A stretch of 21,339 nucleotides of DNA from a virus, in the IMG/VR virus record IMGVR_UViG_3300042308_001425, positions 1 through 21,339 of that record; one strand, written 5' to 3'. Positions 19,933 through 21,339 of the stretch are shown piece after piece; positions within the stretch are counted from its first letter, which is position 1, and each line of letters starts with the position of its first letter. The translations under genes and the position numbers were made by a program. The notes under the pieces are model-generated. The model saw nothing but the letters and a program-made list of their open reading frames with translations, made no database searches and was not told the DNA's origin.

Positions 19933-20914
19933 TTGATCCTTGATTTATAAACTGAGTGATTGCCAGTTTGAGTTGCGCCTGGTGCTGTTGCACTATGCTT
20001 TGCAATCTCAAGTAGTTATCACACAGTCTAGGCCACAAACGCTTTCTTAAATTTTGACACTGTGTCAAATCCAACTGTTGATCTAATCTAGCAATCTGAT
20101 CAATCACCGCCTGTCTACGCTGATCTTCGTCTTGGATTTGATCGTAGCTGTGATCCACAATGTCATCAAACAGGTCTAACCCTAGCGTTCTCACTTTGTT
20201 TACAAGCCCAGGCACTGCAAACCAAATAGGAATCTGATGCATGGCAAAGCATTTGAATGTTTTTTCTGTAATAAACAAGTCAGTCCAGATTCCAGGATCA
20301 GATTGACTGCTGGTTTCACAGATCACATTGAAGCTGGACTCAAACCAAGAATCCTCAACATTGTAAATTTTGTGAATTTGACGTTGGTCAATCACACCAT
20401 CTAAAGTTATAGGCAAAGCATCATCAAACATTGGTTGATATTCTCTCAATTGTTCGAGATAAGACAAAGTGCCAAATGTCATTGTCAATGAAGTTTTGGG
20501 TACCTGTTGGCGTAATTGGCTAGCAAACTTTGCACGACTTGCACTGGCTCGTCTAATCAAACACAAAAACTTACTATTGACTTTGTCTGTGTGGCGACCA
20601 GCTAAGTTTGTTAAAAAATTTCCATGATTGGCCATACATCCCGCAAAGTCCATGCTGTTGAGAATAAGATGCCGGCCAGGATGACTGATTTCAAAATATT
20701 TGGCCACTGGAGCCAATGCTGAGGCATTGTGCCCTTCTTCAAGAAAATTTAAAATCAGTTTGCTAGATTCAAATTCACTGTGAGTGATCTCACTGTCGGC
20801 TAAATCTTTTTTGATAAGTTGCTCAAACTCACTGATATCTTTGAAATAATCTGGATGCCAGTGTAGACACCCCCAGTGCAGCACACCTGGCGCTTCTTGT
20901 CTCACACAGTTCAT
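19925..20914 (-). CDS. Glycosyltransferase-like protein (TEKTF-motif domain, copy 3)
   Basis: A 329-residue protein. The N-terminal half (LILNSMDFAGCMANHGNFLTN, KFLCLIRRASASRAKF) has the lead-in seen in nucleotide-sugar transferases of phages. The C-terminal module reads FNVICETSSQSDPGIWTDLFITEKTF (195-220), PIWFAVPGL, RTLGLDLFDDIVDHSYDQI, as in copies 1 and 2. The ending is helical (RRQAVIDQIARLDQQLDL). It is separated from copies 1 and 2 by more than 12 kb and read on the other strand. It overlaps the DegT-type gene by ATGA. A 17-base palindrome lies inside it (20053-20069). The acceptor and sugar cannot be read. Confidence 0.72.
   Translation of the reverse strand: MNCVRQEAPGVLHWGCLHWHPDYFKDISEFEQLIKKDLADSEITHSEFESSKLILNFLEEGHNASALAPVAKYFEISHPGRHLILNSMDFAGCMANHGNFLTNLAGRHTDKVNSKFLCLIRRASASRAKFASQLRQQVPKTSLTMTFGTLSYLEQLREYQPMFDDALPITLDGVIDQRQIHKIYNVEDSWFESSFNVICETSSQSDPGIWTDLFITEKTFKCFAMHQIPIWFAVPGLVNKVRTLGLDLFDDIVDHSYDQIQDEDQRRQAVIDQIARLDQQLDLTQCQNLRKRLWPRLCDNYLRLQSIVQQHQAQLKLAITQFINQGSNV
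20053..20069. repeat. 17-base perfect odd palindrome containing CACTGTG
   Basis: TTTGACAC and GTGTCAAA flank a single T, giving 8-bp arms around the CACTGTG heptamer (20058-20064). It lies inside a coding region, so it may be a regulator or enzyme site or chance. It is the longest symmetrical version of the window-wide CACWGTG motif that I noticed. Confidence 0.5.
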
Positions 20915-21339
20915 GACACAATGTTTATTAGTCTAAGATCTGGATACACAACTGGAACTGGAGCAGGGCAATGTTCTTTGAGTCCTGTCAGCAATGCCAG
21001 CCCCTGTATGGCTTCTTCAGGCGTGGGTTTGTAGTGATAACCTACTTGGAATGTTTTTTGATCTTGCCAGGGTAATATGGCTAAGTCGCGACCATCATAA
21101 CGCATACGGATAATTTTTTCATAGGCTCGCTGGTCATCTAGCAAGATGGCGCCGCCTCGGCCTATGTGTAAAGTTTTGCCATGCCCAAAACTCAAACACT
21201 GTTTCATGCCTGGCCTATACATTCCCGGCTCAAGCCTACGTGCTGAATCCCAAATACGTGTGCCATGAAATCTATACTCACCTACCCATTCTTCTTCGCG
21301 ATAGTAGTATTTGATGCCCAACTTGTGCATGGTCATGGG
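20911..21339 (-). CDS. DegT/DnrJ/EryC1-type sugar aminotransferase, C-terminal part (5' end outside window)
   Basis: The visible 142 codons lack a start; the frame is open to the right window edge. WDSARRLEPGMY corresponds to the EDAAQA block whose Asp contacts the PLP ring; CLSFGHGKTLHIGRGGAILLDD holds the Schiff-base lysine in the S-F-x-x-x-K-x-x-x-x-GRGGA context; RMRYDGRDL and the QVGYHYKPTPEEAIQGLALL region match the family C-terminal domain. The family makes NDP-amino sugars by transferring an amino group from glutamate to a 3- or 4-keto sugar. The epimerase/dehydratase at 18261-19175 could supply that substrate. The Met codons at 21336 and 21330 are probably internal. It overlaps the following gene by ATGA. 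Confidence 0.8.
   Translation of the reverse strand, partial: PMTMHKLGIKYYYREEEWVGEYRFHGTRIWDSARRLEPGMYRPGMKQCLSFGHGKTLHIGRGGAILLDDQRAYEKIIRMRYDGRDLAILPWQDQKTFQVGYHYKPTPEEAIQGLALLTGLKEHCPAPVPVVYPDLRLINIVS

Noticed and set aside
1-21339. tRNA genes, CRISPR arrays, insertion sequences or attachment sites
   Set aside because: No cloverleaf, regular spaced repeats, transposase or integrase was seen, and almost all bases are in coding regions.

Overview
The window is a gene-dense piece of a large tailed-phage genome, most likely an environmental (marine or freshwater) myovirus of the broad T4-like type. No structural gene is visible. The assignment rests on many short overlapping one-direction genes (ATGA and TAATG junctions), a T4 RNase H/T5-type flap exonuclease, a MazG-like pyrophosphohydrolase, a GIY-YIG-like nuclease, folE/queD/queE, several small conserved proteins of a kind I recall from environmental T4-like phages, and a large glycan-related cargo. 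The host cannot be named. Start codons include GTG and TTG. Promoters are of sigma-70 type (TTGACC or TTGACT, 17 bp, TATAAT or TACAAT). No tRNA, CRISPR array, insertion sequence or integrase was seen, and no intergenic gap exceeds about 110 bp.

Layout. (1) 1-2265, minus strand: a chain of nine very small genes joined by translational coupling. Several carry the next gene's Shine-Dalgarno sequence inside their own last codons. (2) 2296-2681: two near-identical sigma-70 promoters flank a GIY-YIG-like nuclease gene. (3) 2757-6990: a cargo island with three plus-strand genes (two glycosyltransferase-like proteins and an asparagine synthetase) and one opposing minus-strand gene (possibly ParB-like). 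(4) 6976-11301, minus strand: conserved phage genes, including a MazG-like protein and a 5'-3' exonuclease, followed by an SGNH-like protein and a nucleotidyltransferase. (5) 11331-18186, minus strand: queE, a methyltransferase, a GT2-like transferase, queD with its own promoter-like site, a PP-loop ATPase, a PLP enzyme, a HIT protein, an acidic protein of unknown function and folE with its own promoter. (6) 18261-21339, minus strand: an NAD-dependent sugar epimerase/dehydratase, a second SGNH-like protein, a third glycosyltransferase-like protein and the C-terminal part of a DegT-type sugar aminotransferase.

How the genes may work together. FolE, QueD and QueE cover the route from GTP to 7-carboxy-7-deazaguanine, which suggests the phage makes a 7-deazaguanine precursor for DNA modification. 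No recognisable QueC or DpdA transglycosylase lies in the window. The sugar epimerase, DegT aminotransferase, TagD-like cytidylyltransferase, GT2, three SEKT-motif transferases, methyltransferase, SGNH proteins and asparagine synthetase look like parts for building or decorating a glycan, either on the host surface or on the virion. The strongest unexplained signal is a roughly tenfold excess of the palindromic heptamer CACWGTG, concentrated in the cargo genes.
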